Shown one piece after another: positions 52,410 through 61,049 of a DNA stretch of 64,000 nucleotides. Below the pieces are notes generated by a model. It was not told where the DNA came from. It did no database searches and was given only the letters and a program-made list of their open reading frames with translations. The stretch comes from Burkholderia mayonis (GTDB lineage Bacteria; Pseudomonadota; Gammaproteobacteria; Burkholderiales; Burkholderiaceae), in NCBI RefSeq assembly GCF_001523745.2, contig NZ_CP013387.1, positions 1,302,001 to 1,366,000 on the forward strand, written 5' to 3'. Positions within the stretch are counted from its first letter, which is position 1. Each line of letters starts with the position of its first letter. The position numbers were made by a program, and so were the translations under genes.

Positions 52410-53786
52410 TCATATTGCACCTTGTGTGGTTGATTGAACAGCGATAAGCGTCGGAGCGGTGGAGCCGTAGCGGCCACCTTGCCCCTTGACGAGGGTGACA
52501 TCGCCAACGGGTTCGAACAGACAGCGGTGCAGATTGCCGTAACGATGTTGGTGCAAGAATCCGCTTTTGCCCCACTGGTAGATTGTGGTCGGGCAAACGC
52601 CGAGTTGTGCGGCCAACTCGTTGGCAGTGAGCATGCCGCGCTCGCGCAGGCGCGTAAAACGGCTCTTAAGCTTATAAGCATTGCGAATGATGATGACCTT
52701 CTTGTGGGTAAACGACTCGCCTTTCCAGTTCTTGTAGCCCAACTCATTGAGGCGTTCGGCGACTTGCCGATCCGAACAGGTTTCGAGCAATTCGTCGACC
52801 TTCTCGACGACCTCCGGAAGTGTCTTGCGAATCAACGCAATGGGCTTGGGTTTGTCGATCTTCAGTGAGGTCACTTGACCGCCACGTAAGCGCACGTGGA
52901 TCGAGACCTGCTCGGCCTTTACGAGCGTGATGTCTTCGATGAGTAGACCGAGCATGCGTTTGCGTTCGACAGGCTCGATGCGATCGTCACGCCACACGAC
53001 GGCGAAGTCCTTGGACAGAGCTCGAATGCGCGTACGCGCTTCGTCGCCGAGCAACCCCTGGTCGGACTTGCGTTGGCGGTCGTGTTCTTGCTGCAGTGTG
53101 TCCAATTGCCGAAGGCGAGCGTTCCAGTCGGCTTCCAACGCGTCAGCGACCATCCGGTTTGCGGGGTCGACGTTCATGTAACGCCGGCGGGCGAGTTCAG
53201 CGTCGTAACGGGCACGCTCCAGTTGCTTGATGCGCATTTCGTTGGCTTGCTCGACGCGCCCGGCGATCTCATCCTCGACAGCGAGAGCCACTTCGATAGC
53301 CGCGGGCGCAACAGTCTCGAGCAACAGTGAGCTGATTGCCACGTCGACGGCGCGACCGCGTATTGACTGACACGGCTTGCCCGCACGATGTACGACGGCG
53401 TCATGGCACACGTAGTACGGCTCAAGTGCGCTGGCCACCTCCTGATACCGGACGCGCATGCGCTTGCCGCAAAGCCCGCAGATCACCCGTCCCTGTAGCA
53501 GCCCAACCCCTTCTCGAGGCATGGTGCCTCGCGCAATCTGGCCGAACCCCGTGGCGCTCTGCTTCAGGGTGAGCTGATTGCGTTCAAACTCCTCCCAATC
53601 GATATAGCCCGCATGGGCATCGCGGATCAAGACCTGCCAATCGCTCTGGGCAACCTTCAGTTGTGTGCTCGTCAAATCGGCCTTGCGCGCCGTCCGTGTC
53701 CGACCGTACACAAATGCGCCTGCATATCGTGGGTTGTGCAGGATCTGCAGGACACGCGACATGTTCAACTCGCCCCAATGTACCTC
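52410..53786 (-). pseudogene. large serine recombinase, C-terminal fragment
   Basis: The minus strand encodes SRVLQILHNPRYAGAFVYGR (recombinase domain), RVICGLCGKRMRVRYQE with a later Cys pair (zinc ribbon), a coiled coil, and a C-terminal helix-turn-helix (TANELAAQLGVCPTTIYQWG). The N-terminal catalytic domain with the Ser nucleophile is missing: the gene is cut at 53786 by the left end of the IS66 derivative. The right neighbour across IS66 does not continue it. Confidence 0.82.
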
Positions 53787-55266
53787 GTAAGCGGTCGATT
53801 GACCACGCCCTTGCGCGGTAACGCGAATTAGGTAGAGGCGGGGTCCCTGCGCTGGCTCAACCTCGATGGCAACAGCGCCTCGTAATCGTCGGCGCTGCGC
53901 GCATAAGGCAGCGCTTTGAACAACTCGGTCAGATAGCGATAGGCGTCGACGCCGTTGGCCTTGCACGTCTCGACGAGCGAATAGAGGTTGGCACTCGCCT
54001 TCGCTCCACCGAGCGTATCGGCGAACAGCCACGCACGGCGTCCCACCACGAATGGGCGAATCGCGTTCTCGCAGGGGTTATTGTCGATCGGCCACGTTTC
54101 GTTTTCGACGTAGCGGTTCAGCTTTGGCCATTGTCCGGCGAGGTAGTTCAGGGCCTTGCCTAGCAATCCGCTGGGCGCCGTCGTCGCCAGATACTCGTCG
54201 AGCAGCGCCCTGATTTGCGCAAGCACTGCGCGGCTGTAGCGCCGGCGAAGGCGAGCCCGACGATGAGGCTTTTGATCCGCGTGCGACTCCGCCGCGTACA
54301 GTTTGCCAATCAACCCGATGAACTGCGTTGTCGGTTGGTGAGGGCCACGTGCCTTCTTAGGCAATACGTCCTCAGCTTCTACGAAGTACCTCCTGGCATG
54401 CACCCAACATCCAAGGTGCACGAGGCCATTGGCATCGGCGATCGCGTTATACGGCTCGTAGCCGTCCGTCATCAACACGGCGCCACGGCGAATGCCGGCC
54501 CACAGATCGCTGCCGTGTTGTTTGCCGCGCCCCGGCGCGTAGCCGAACAGTCTCACCGGTGGCCCGCTTCCGTTCATCTGGACCCACATGTAGCTCTTCG
54601 TCTGCGGCGCTCTTCCAGGCTCCTTCAGTACCTGCACTGTCGTCTCGTCCGCGAACACAATGTCGCTATCGAGCAGGCGATCACGCATGAGGTTGATCAC
54701 CGGCTGCACGGCTTCGCCTACTCGCACCACGCTCGCGGCCAGCGTCGTCATCAGCGCAACGTCGTGCTCGTTGCAGTCGAGCTTGAGCGTCACGCCATTG
54801 GGCAACTGCGCAATGAGCTGCGATGGCGGCGATAGGCCGTCGCTCGATTGCGCAATCGCCATGCGAGTCGATCGCCGGCGAACGTCAGTGGCCGAAGCGT
54901 CTATCTCCCCGATCTGAACCACGGGCACGAACGCCGGCGCTCGGATCTCGATCGCCTTGTTTGCTGCAGCGCCATTGCGCTCGCGCTCGTAGTCCCTGAT
55001 CCACTTGCGTAGCAGGTTGGCGTTCACCGCGTGCTCCAGCGCCATCCTCGCGACCGATACGCCCGGTTGCATACATGCCTGGACCAATTCAAGCTTGGCC
55101 TGCGGATCAAAACGCCGGCGCCGCCCGTCGCGTTCGAAGCCCGTCACCAGGCGTGACCTCAGATCGTCGCTGTGCTCTGTCATTGCGTCCACCTCCTCGT
55201 TCAAGTGGACACAATCGTCGTCCGTCTAGCCTCGCAGGAACAGGGCGTCGATCAATGATCGCTTAC
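53787..55266 (-). mobile_element. IS66-family deletion derivative, 1.48 kb
   Basis: Ends are GTAAGCGGTC at 53787 and, inverted, GTAAGCGATC at 55266, the IS66-type GTAAGCG terminus. Full-length IS66 elements are about 2.5 kb with orfA, orfB and orfC. Here orfA is joined in frame to the second half of orfC. The eight flanking bases differ on the two sides (TGTACCTC and CATGGATG), so no target duplication remains. Confidence 0.78.
53828..55183 (-). CDS. in-frame fusion of IS66 orfA and orfC
   Basis: A 451-residue frame. Residues 1-150 are the IS66 OrfA type (RRRRFDPQAKLELVQACMQP, helix-turn-helix, late LIAQLPNGVTLKLDCNEHDV). From about 155 the sequence is the catalytic half of OrfC/TnpC: DIVFADETTVQVLKEPGR, GAVLMTDGYEPYNAIA, GCWVHARRYFVEAE and NNPCENAIRPFVVGRRAWL. 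orfB and the N-terminal half of orfC are deleted. GAGGAGG precedes ATG 55183. Whether the fusion is active is unknown. Confidence 0.78.
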   Translation of the reverse strand: MTEHSDDLRSRLVTGFERDGRRRRFDPQAKLELVQACMQPGVSVARMALEHAVNANLLRKWIRDYERERNGAAANKAIEIRAPAFVPVVQIGEIDASATDVRRRSTRMAIAQSSDGLSPPSQLIAQLPNGVTLKLDCNEHDVALMTTLAASVVRVGEAVQPVINLMRDRLLDSDIVFADETTVQVLKEPGRAPQTKSYMWVQMNGSGPPVRLFGYAPGRGKQHGSDLWAGIRRGAVLMTDGYEPYNAIADANGLVHLGCWVHARRYFVEAEDVLPKKARGPHQPTTQFIGLIGKLYAAESHADQKPHRRARLRRRYSRAVLAQIRALLDEYLATTAPSGLLGKALNYLAGQWPKLNRYVENETWPIDNNPCENAIRPFVVGRRAWLFADTLGGAKASANLYSLVETCKANGVDAYRYLTELFKALPYARSADDYEALLPSRLSQRRDPAST

Positions 55267-55335
55267 CATGGATGTCGTGCTCCGCGGACTCCGATATCAT
55301 CGCCGTTCATATCCGTCGCCGAGTATCCATGAGCC

Positions 55336-56652
55336 ATGTCTGACATTGAGCGCTATGTCGCTGCTGCGACTCGCGAGAACACTCGGCGCAGCTACCAGTC
55401 GGCGATCCGGCATTTCGAGCTTGAGTGGGGTGGCTTTCTGCCGGCGAGCGCCGATGCCGTCGCGCGGTATCTGGCCGACCATGCCGAGTCGCTGTCGCTC
55501 AACACGCTGCGCGCGCGGCTTGCGGCGCTCGCCCAATGGCACCAAGCGCAAGGCTTTCCGGACCCGACCAAGACGCCGCATGTGCGCAAGGTGCTCAAGG
55601 GCATCGCGACGCTGCATCCGGCTACCGAGAAGCGCGCCAAGCCTCTGCAACTCTCCCAGCTCGAGCGCCTCGCGGCGTGGCTCGACGAACAGATCAGCGA
55701 AGCCGAGGAAACCGGCGATGCGCACCTGCGCTTGACGCATCTGCGCAATCGGGCGCTGGTGCTGCTCGGCTTTTGGCGGGGCTTTCGCTCCGACGAACTG
55801 AGCCGTCTGTGTGTCGAGCATGTCACGCTCGAACCCGGCCGCGGCATGACACTGTTCCTGCCGCGCACGAAGGGCGATCGCGCACAGCTCGGCACGACTT
55901 TCAAGGCGCCGGCGCTCTCGCGGATGTGCCCGGTGGCCGCCTACGCCGCGTGGATTTCGGCGTCCAGCCTGACTGACGGGCCGGCCTTTCGCGGCATCGA
56001 CCGCTGGGGCAATCTCGGCGACGAGGGTCTGCACACCGGCAGTTTCGTGCCGCTCCTGCGCGCGCTGTTCCGGGCGGCCGGCGTGCCCACACCCGACAAT
56101 TACTGCAGCCACTCGCTGCGGCGGGGCTTCGCGACCTGGGCCAACTCGAACGGCTGGGATTTGAAGATGCTGATGGAGTATGTGGGCTGGAAGGACGTGC
56201 GCTCGGCGATGCGCTACATCGACGCGGCCGACCCGTTCGCGCAGCATCGCATCGAGTCGGCGCTCGCAACGACGTCGACGCCTACTCCGTCTCTACCGGC
56301 AGCGGCTGCGCCTTTCTCGAAGACGCCGGCGCCCGGCGTGTCGGTCGGTGCTACTCCCAAAGCTGAAACGCGCCTCACTCTGCAGTTGGTCATCGAACGC
56401 AACAGCAAGTTCGTGCGCGGCATGGCGAAAGCGCGCCGGTGGATCGAGGACTTCTGCCTGTCCGAGTACGCGATGCGCTGCCTCAACCCGCGGCGCACCC
56501 GCTACGAGATCGTCATGCCGTTCGCGCATGGGCCCGAATTGGAAGCCGCCATCGAGGATCTGCTCGGCGAAATCCATTCGACGGCGGACCTGTGCAACTG
56601 CATGGCCGAAGCAGTGCTGCACGACTCACTCACCGACACGTACTGGCACTGA
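55336..56652 (+). CDS. tyrosine recombinase of the inner transposon
   Basis: A 438-residue integrase/resolvase. An N-terminal SAM-like domain (AATRENTRRSYQSAIRHFEL) is followed by the catalytic core: LGFWRGFRSDELSRL (Arg), NYCSHSLRRGFATWANSNGW (His-x-x-Arg), EYVGWKDVRSAMRYID (Trp and Tyr). A C-terminal extension of about 130 residues is unusual. It is probably the cointegrate resolvase of the inner transposon. DUF6429 follows tail to tail. Confidence 0.85.
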   Translation: MSDIERYVAAATRENTRRSYQSAIRHFELEWGGFLPASADAVARYLADHAESLSLNTLRARLAALAQWHQAQGFPDPTKTPHVRKVLKGIATLHPATEKRAKPLQLSQLERLAAWLDEQISEAEETGDAHLRLTHLRNRALVLLGFWRGFRSDELSRLCVEHVTLEPGRGMTLFLPRTKGDRAQLGTTFKAPALSRMCPVAAYAAWISASSLTDGPAFRGIDRWGNLGDEGLHTGSFVPLLRALFRAAGVPTPDNYCSHSLRRGFATWANSNGWDLKMLMEYVGWKDVRSAMRYIDAADPFAQHRIESALATTSTPTPSLPAAAAPFSKTPAPGVSVGATPKAETRLTLQLVIERNSKFVRGMAKARRWIEDFCLSEYAMRCLNPRRTRYEIVMPFAHGPELEAAIEDLLGEIHSTADLCNCMAEAVLHDSLTDTYWH

Positions 56653-56910
56653 TCAGCGTCGTCGACCTTCCGGCAAGGGGTCAGCTTGGCGCACGAAATA
56701 CTTCATGAAGAGCCGCTCGGCTTCGCGCAGCCCCTCGTCGGTGAGCCCCACCGACTTTGCGCGGTTGACCGGGTCGTGGATGAAGCCTTTGACATGCAGC
56801 CGGTTCAGCGTGGGCCAGTCGAAGCTTTTCCAGGCCCGATTCCGGTCGCACAGATTCAGGTGAAGCAGCGCCAGCACAATTTCGTCGATCGCCTCGGTAT
56901 CGATGTCCAT
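56653..56910 (-). CDS. DUF6429 family protein
   Basis: An 85-residue protein: DEIVLALLHLNLCDRNRAWK, SFDWPTLNRLHVKGFIHDPV, KSVGLTDEGLREAERLFMKY. This is a small winged-helix-like family often found next to transposon genes. It lies 25 bases beyond the end of tnpA on the same strand and meets the recombinase gene end to end. Confidence 0.8.
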   Translation of the reverse strand: MDIDTEAIDEIVLALLHLNLCDRNRAWKSFDWPTLNRLHVKGFIHDPVNRAKSVGLTDEGLREAERLFMKYFVRQADPLPEGRRR

Positions 56911-56935
56911 CGCGTTCTCCCATCAGGGGCGCTCG

Positions 56936-59869
56936 TCATGATCCGGTGATACGCTGGTTGGGTACCGCTTCGAGCAGCATCTCCGCGTAGCGGTCAATCG
57001 GAAAGCTCAACGTTCCGCGAAAATTCACGTGCGCGAAGTGCGCCGGCCCCATGCGGCGCAGCCAATCGTCGGCAACATCCTGTCCCTTCTTGCGCCACCC
57101 GTCGATCGTCGCTTGCATACGCTGTGTGTTCCACGCGATGACCACGTTCGTGAGCAGCGTCAATGAGCCCGAGATCGCGATCATCTCGTCGCGGCGCCGG
57201 CCGCGCTCCGGCGCCACCCGGCCCGTGTAGATCGCACGCTGAAGCTGGTGAACCGACTCTCCTCGGTTGAGCAGCGTATGCAGTTCACGGCGAAACTCCG
57301 CGTTGCTGAAGTAATCGCACAAGAACAGCGTGCGCAGCAGTTTGCCAAGCTGGTCGGCCGCCCGATGGACCGCGTCGCCCTGGGCCGCGCTGCCGAACCG
57401 CTGCAGCGCAACGGTCGCGCTCACGCGCCCCGAGTGGATGGACGCCACGAGCCGCAGCAGTTCGTCCCACCCATCGCGAATCGCCTTGAGTGATATCTCA
57501 TGGGCGACAACGGCCGCGAGCCCGTCGGGCGCGGACAGGCTGCGCGGCAGATACAGCTTGCGCTCGGAGAGGTTGCGCAGTCGAGGGCACAGGTCGAAAC
57601 CCAACAGATTCGAGACCGCCATGCCCACACTCGTGTAGCCGTGCGTGTCGACCGACAGCCGCAGCAGGCCGCCATCGTCGCGGGTTTCGTTGTGACGGAT
57701 CACGCCTTCGATGGCGACGCCGGCCTGCCGTTCGTTCAGCACGATCGGCTGGTTATAGACGATGCCGTGCTGGTCGAGCACGTGCGTGTAGATGCCTACG
57801 GCGTGAGTGCGCCGCCGCGGATCGACCCGGGCATAGAACAGATGCGGCGAGGTATCCAGGCTCATCGAGTCGCTCGAGGCCTGTTGACCGCTCCCCCACA
57901 GTTCCGTGATCGGATGCGTGCGCTGGAATTCCACTGCGCGATCGTTCGCGCGCGGGAGCCGCCCGGGCATTTCGAGTGCGCGCATCGCCGTCGAAACATG
58001 GGCGGGGTCCAACTGCGGGATCATCGCAGCGACGCTCCTGGCGTCGAGCTCCGTGCCATGCGCGATTAGCGCGGCATACAGCGAGACGAGCTCGTTCGCA
58101 TCGCGCGCCTTGCGCGACAGCAGCACTTCGCTGAAGCCCGTGCGGGCGTCCATTTCCATGATCATGTCGGCAAACTGCACGGTGCCGATTTCCTTGAACA
58201 TCAGATCCCGCGTGCGTTTCGGGATGCCGTCTGTGGGCAGCGCTTCGATCGCCGACAGGTGCAACGCGCCGTCGGAGCCGATCGTGACGCGCCCGGCCTC
58301 ACGCGCTTCCTCCAGCGCGGCCAAGCCGGCCTTCAGATGCTCCGTCAACCGTTCGAGGAACGGCTCGGCCGTGTGCGGCAAGCCGAGCGACGAGAGGTGC
58401 CGGTCGCGCTCGCGCTCTCACTGCGCCGGCGGAATCAGCAATTGATCGCGCTCGCGAAACGACAGGCTATGGTTGATCCAGATCGAACCTCGGCGCAAGC
58501 CCTTGCGCAGGCCGGTGATGGCCGATGCCTCGAGGGCCCGCAGCGCACGCGCACGGTCCGCGTCGTTGACGAGATCGCGCCAACTGGCGCCGACTGGCAC
58601 GTCGCAATCGGGCGGCAATTCGGTCGCGCCGCTGTCATGCAACGCGCCGATGAGTTCGAGTTGCCGCAGGCTCGGCTCCGTGTCCCGGCCCGCAAACTCA
58701 AGTTCGCGCAGCGGCACCAGCAGGTTGCGGATGCGGTGACGATCGTCGGTCAACGTCTCACGCACGCTCGCAGCATGGCTGGCGGGCGGCTTGTCGGACA
58801 GATTCTCGAGCAGCTTGCCGATGCCGGCGAGGCGTTCCTCGGCGGATCGCTCGCTATCGTCGACGAGCGCCTTGATCGCAATCAGCTGCCGCCGGTACTC
58901 GACGGCCGAGCGGGCCTGCTTGACTGTCGTTCGGTCGTAGGCCTGCCGCACCAGATCGGAGACGCGGCGCCCGGTTTGGTACAGCAACGCGTCGGTCAGT
59001 TCAAGCAGCGTGACGCGCAGAAAGAAGATCAGCTCGATCGTGCGCGTGGACGCCTTGAGTTCCCGGACCTTCGCCGGACGGCGGGCCTGGATGCGCTGTG
59101 CGTAGGCGCGCTGCTTTTCGATCGGCACGGCATCCAGCGCCCACGTATGCGCGCCAAGCTCCTTGAGAAAGCGGACTTTCGCAAGCGTCTCGGAGATTGT
59201 CGTCGGGCTGTGCCTCGCCGGCGGTGTCTTCAGCCATTCGAGCACGGTCATACCCGAAGTGCCGTGCTGGCTGGAGAGGACCGCATCGGCGCGCGCCAGT
59301 TGCGTCTGCGGAACGACCGCCTCGATCATGGTGAGCAGGCCGCGCTCAATGTCCGACCAGATCGAACGGGCGAGATCCCGCAGCGTCCGATCGGCGGGAA
59401 TCAGAATGCGCCGCTCGTACAGCCAGTAGTGCGCATGCTGGATCAGCTCGTCGAGCGTGAGGGATTCGGCGGCGTCCTGTCTCATCCAGGCTTCGAGGCC
59501 GGCCCAGTGATCCGCTCCCATCGACGCGAGGCCGAGGTATTCGCAAGCCCAGACCTGATGCTCATACTGGGTCTTGTAGCGCTGGTAGAGCGTTCGCAGC
59601 GAGGCGATCGTCGGGGTGGGCAGGCCAAGCCGTTCGCCTATGTAGCGCAGCAGTTGGCGCGGCAGGGTGCCAACATGGTCCAGCGTGTGGCCGCTGGCCC
59701 GCAGGAAGACCAGTTGGACGGCCACGCCGGCCCGGCGATCACGCCGAAAGCGCTCGTTGATCGCGGCGATGTCGCTGTCCGTCAGCGCGAAGTAGCGCTC
59801 GACATCGAATTCCGACAACCGCGCGGGCAGGCGGTCCTGTCCCACATAGCGAAATCCCAGCCCCGGCAT
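56936..59869 (-). pseudogene. tnpA: Tn3-family transposase of the inner transposon, with one nonsense codon
   Basis: 978 codons from ATG 59869 (GGGAGGCAGG upstream) to 56936, with a single in-frame TGA at 58418-58420 (codon 484). The N-terminal part begins MPGLGFRYVGQDRLPARLSE. The catalytic half has QQASSDSMSLDT, LSVDTHGYTSVG and LLNRGESVHQLQRA (DDE). The stop lies in LLIPPAQ-stop-ERERDRH, where the outer tnpA has a Trp (LLIPDDVWKAQR); TGG to TGA explains it. The gene was intact when the element inserted, or it was helped in trans. Confidence 0.9.
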
Positions 59870-59994
59870 CCTGCCTCCCGTCAAGGTGGCGCGATCCGAA
59901 ATCGCGGGCAGGTATCTTACCGCGGGCCTTGTCCGGGTCTGTTGACTATAGTCGGCATCGCCCGCAAAGCCTTATGTATGAAGGCTCTCAGGAG

Positions 59995-60031
59995 AAACCG
60001 CCAGATTTTGCACGAAAAGGACGATTACCCC
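59995..60031 (-). repeat. right terminal inverted repeat, inner transposon
   Basis: Ends AAAAGGACGATTACCCC at 60031, followed by TGCTT. It is identical over 37 bases to the internal copy at 44012-44048. Confidence 0.9.
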
Positions 60032-60651
60032 TGCTTGGCGAGCGCCTCGTAGCGGTGCTGGGCCTGCGCGAGGCTTTCGGCGTGTGCACGCTCGAGCGCG
60101 GCGCACTCGGCTGCCGCCGCATCGATCCGCGCCTCGCGCTCGCTGGCAGTGGCCTCGAGCGCGGTGCACCGCTCCTCAAGCAGCATCCGCTGCGCGCGCG
60201 CCTCGGCGAGCTCGGTGTCGCGCGCCGTGAGCACCGCGCGCAGGTCGGTCAGCTCCTGGCGCAGCAGCTCGACGCGCAGCTCGGCATCGCTGCGCGCGGC
60301 GTCGGCCGCGGCGATCGCCTGCTGGGCGTCAGTTTTCAGGCGCACGACGTCGTCGAGCTGCACGGCCACGGCCGCCTGCCAGAGCGCGCGCATCTGCTCG
60401 GCGATCTCGGGCGGAATCTCGGGAATGGCGATCTCGGCGAGCCCCGAGCGCACCACCTCGGCCTCGATCGCGTTCAGGGCGCGCGCGAGCGTGGCCGGGT
60501 CGCCGGCGCCGAGCCGCGCGCGCAGCTTCCGGACCGAGACGATCTGGCGAAAGCGTGTGCCGCTCGCCGGCGCGGCATCACCGGCCTCGGCGAGCATCGC
60601 GAGCACGGCGGAGCGGATCTGCTCGGGGCTGACGGCGGCCGGACGGGGCAT
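60032..60651 (-). pseudogene. tnpT: TnpT/KfrA-like protein of the outer transposon, N-terminal part
   Basis: Starts MPRPAAVSPEQIRSAVLAML, followed by a DNA-binding region (RFRQIVSVRKLRARLGAGDP) and a coiled coil up to RYEALAKQ. The inner transposon interrupts it here; the rest is at 41567-41930. In the present arrangement a stop comes within the terminal repeat (TAA at 60025-60027). A shortened protein of about 209 residues could still be made. CTGGAG lies upstream of the ATG. Confidence 0.88.
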
Positions 60652-60753
60652 GAGGAGGCTCCAGACGAGTCGAGGGGAATGTCCGGCCCAATTATTCCAC
60701 ACGAATCTAACGTTAGAAAATCATATTTGTTCGGATAATCGACTCGTGATCCA

Positions 60754-60771
60754 CGATAACTGCAATTATCG
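60754..60771. promoter_or_regulatory. candidate core site for the TnpS recombinase
   Basis: CGATAA CTGCAA TTATCG is an inverted repeat of 6-bp arms around a 6-base spacer, the shape of a tyrosine-recombinase crossover site. It lies about 100 bases upstream of tnpT, inside the outer transposon. Related Tn4651-type elements have their resolution site next to tnpT. Confidence 0.45.
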
Positions 60772-60884
60772 CGGCAAAGCGCCGTCTGATGGCCCCTCGG
60801 GGGCCTCAGCCTGCCGGGTAAGCCCGGGCGGGAGGTCTTCACGCTACGCAAAAAGACCAGTCAGGAAGTCTTTGATTCGATGGG

Positions 60885-60969
60885 ATATTTTTATAGGGGC
60901 AGACCGATAGGCCTTGTCGGGCATAGGCCGGTCTATGCCGGTAAACGACATCAAAATCAAGGGGACCCC
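60885..60969 (-). repeat. right terminal inverted repeat, outer transposon
   Basis: Inverted partner of 30726-30810; it ends ATCAAAATCAAGGGGACCCC at 60969. Confidence 0.9.
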
Positions 60970-60974
60970 GTGGT
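60970..60974. repeat. target duplication GTGGT, right copy of the outer transposon
   Basis: GTGGT immediately after the right terminal repeat; matches 30721-30725. Confidence 0.9.
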
Positions 60975-61049
60975 GATTGCCGTGAATTCGACGTATTTAG
61001 ATAACTTTTCTTATCTTCATATGCGCATTTATGAAGTAAACTTGCGTTC

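Larger units (their letters stand above)
41936..60031. mobile_element. inner Tn3-family transposon, 18.1 kb
   Basis: The left end GGGGTAATCGTCCGAATCGT (41936) and the inverted right end GGGGTAATCGTCCTTTTCGT (60031) agree at 31 of the first 35 positions. TGCTT flanks both sides (41931-41935, 60032-60036). The element splits tnpT of the outer transposon, so it came later. It holds a broken tnpA, a tyrosine recombinase, DUF6429, a KfrA-like gene, a large toxin gene with its partner, and several degraded IS elements. Confidence 0.93.
30726..60969. mobile_element. outer Tn3-family transposon, 30.2 kb
   Basis: The left end (30726, GGGGTCCCCTTGATTTTGAT...) and right end (60969, inverted) agree in the first 32 bases and, with scattered mismatches, for about 85 bases. 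Both are flanked by GTGGT (30721-30725 and 60970-60974), the 5-bp target duplication expected for the family. It carries tnpA, tnpS, tnpT, passenger genes and two later insertions: an IS21-family element in tnpA and an 18-kb transposon in tnpT. Without these it would be about 8.8 kb. Confidence 0.93.
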
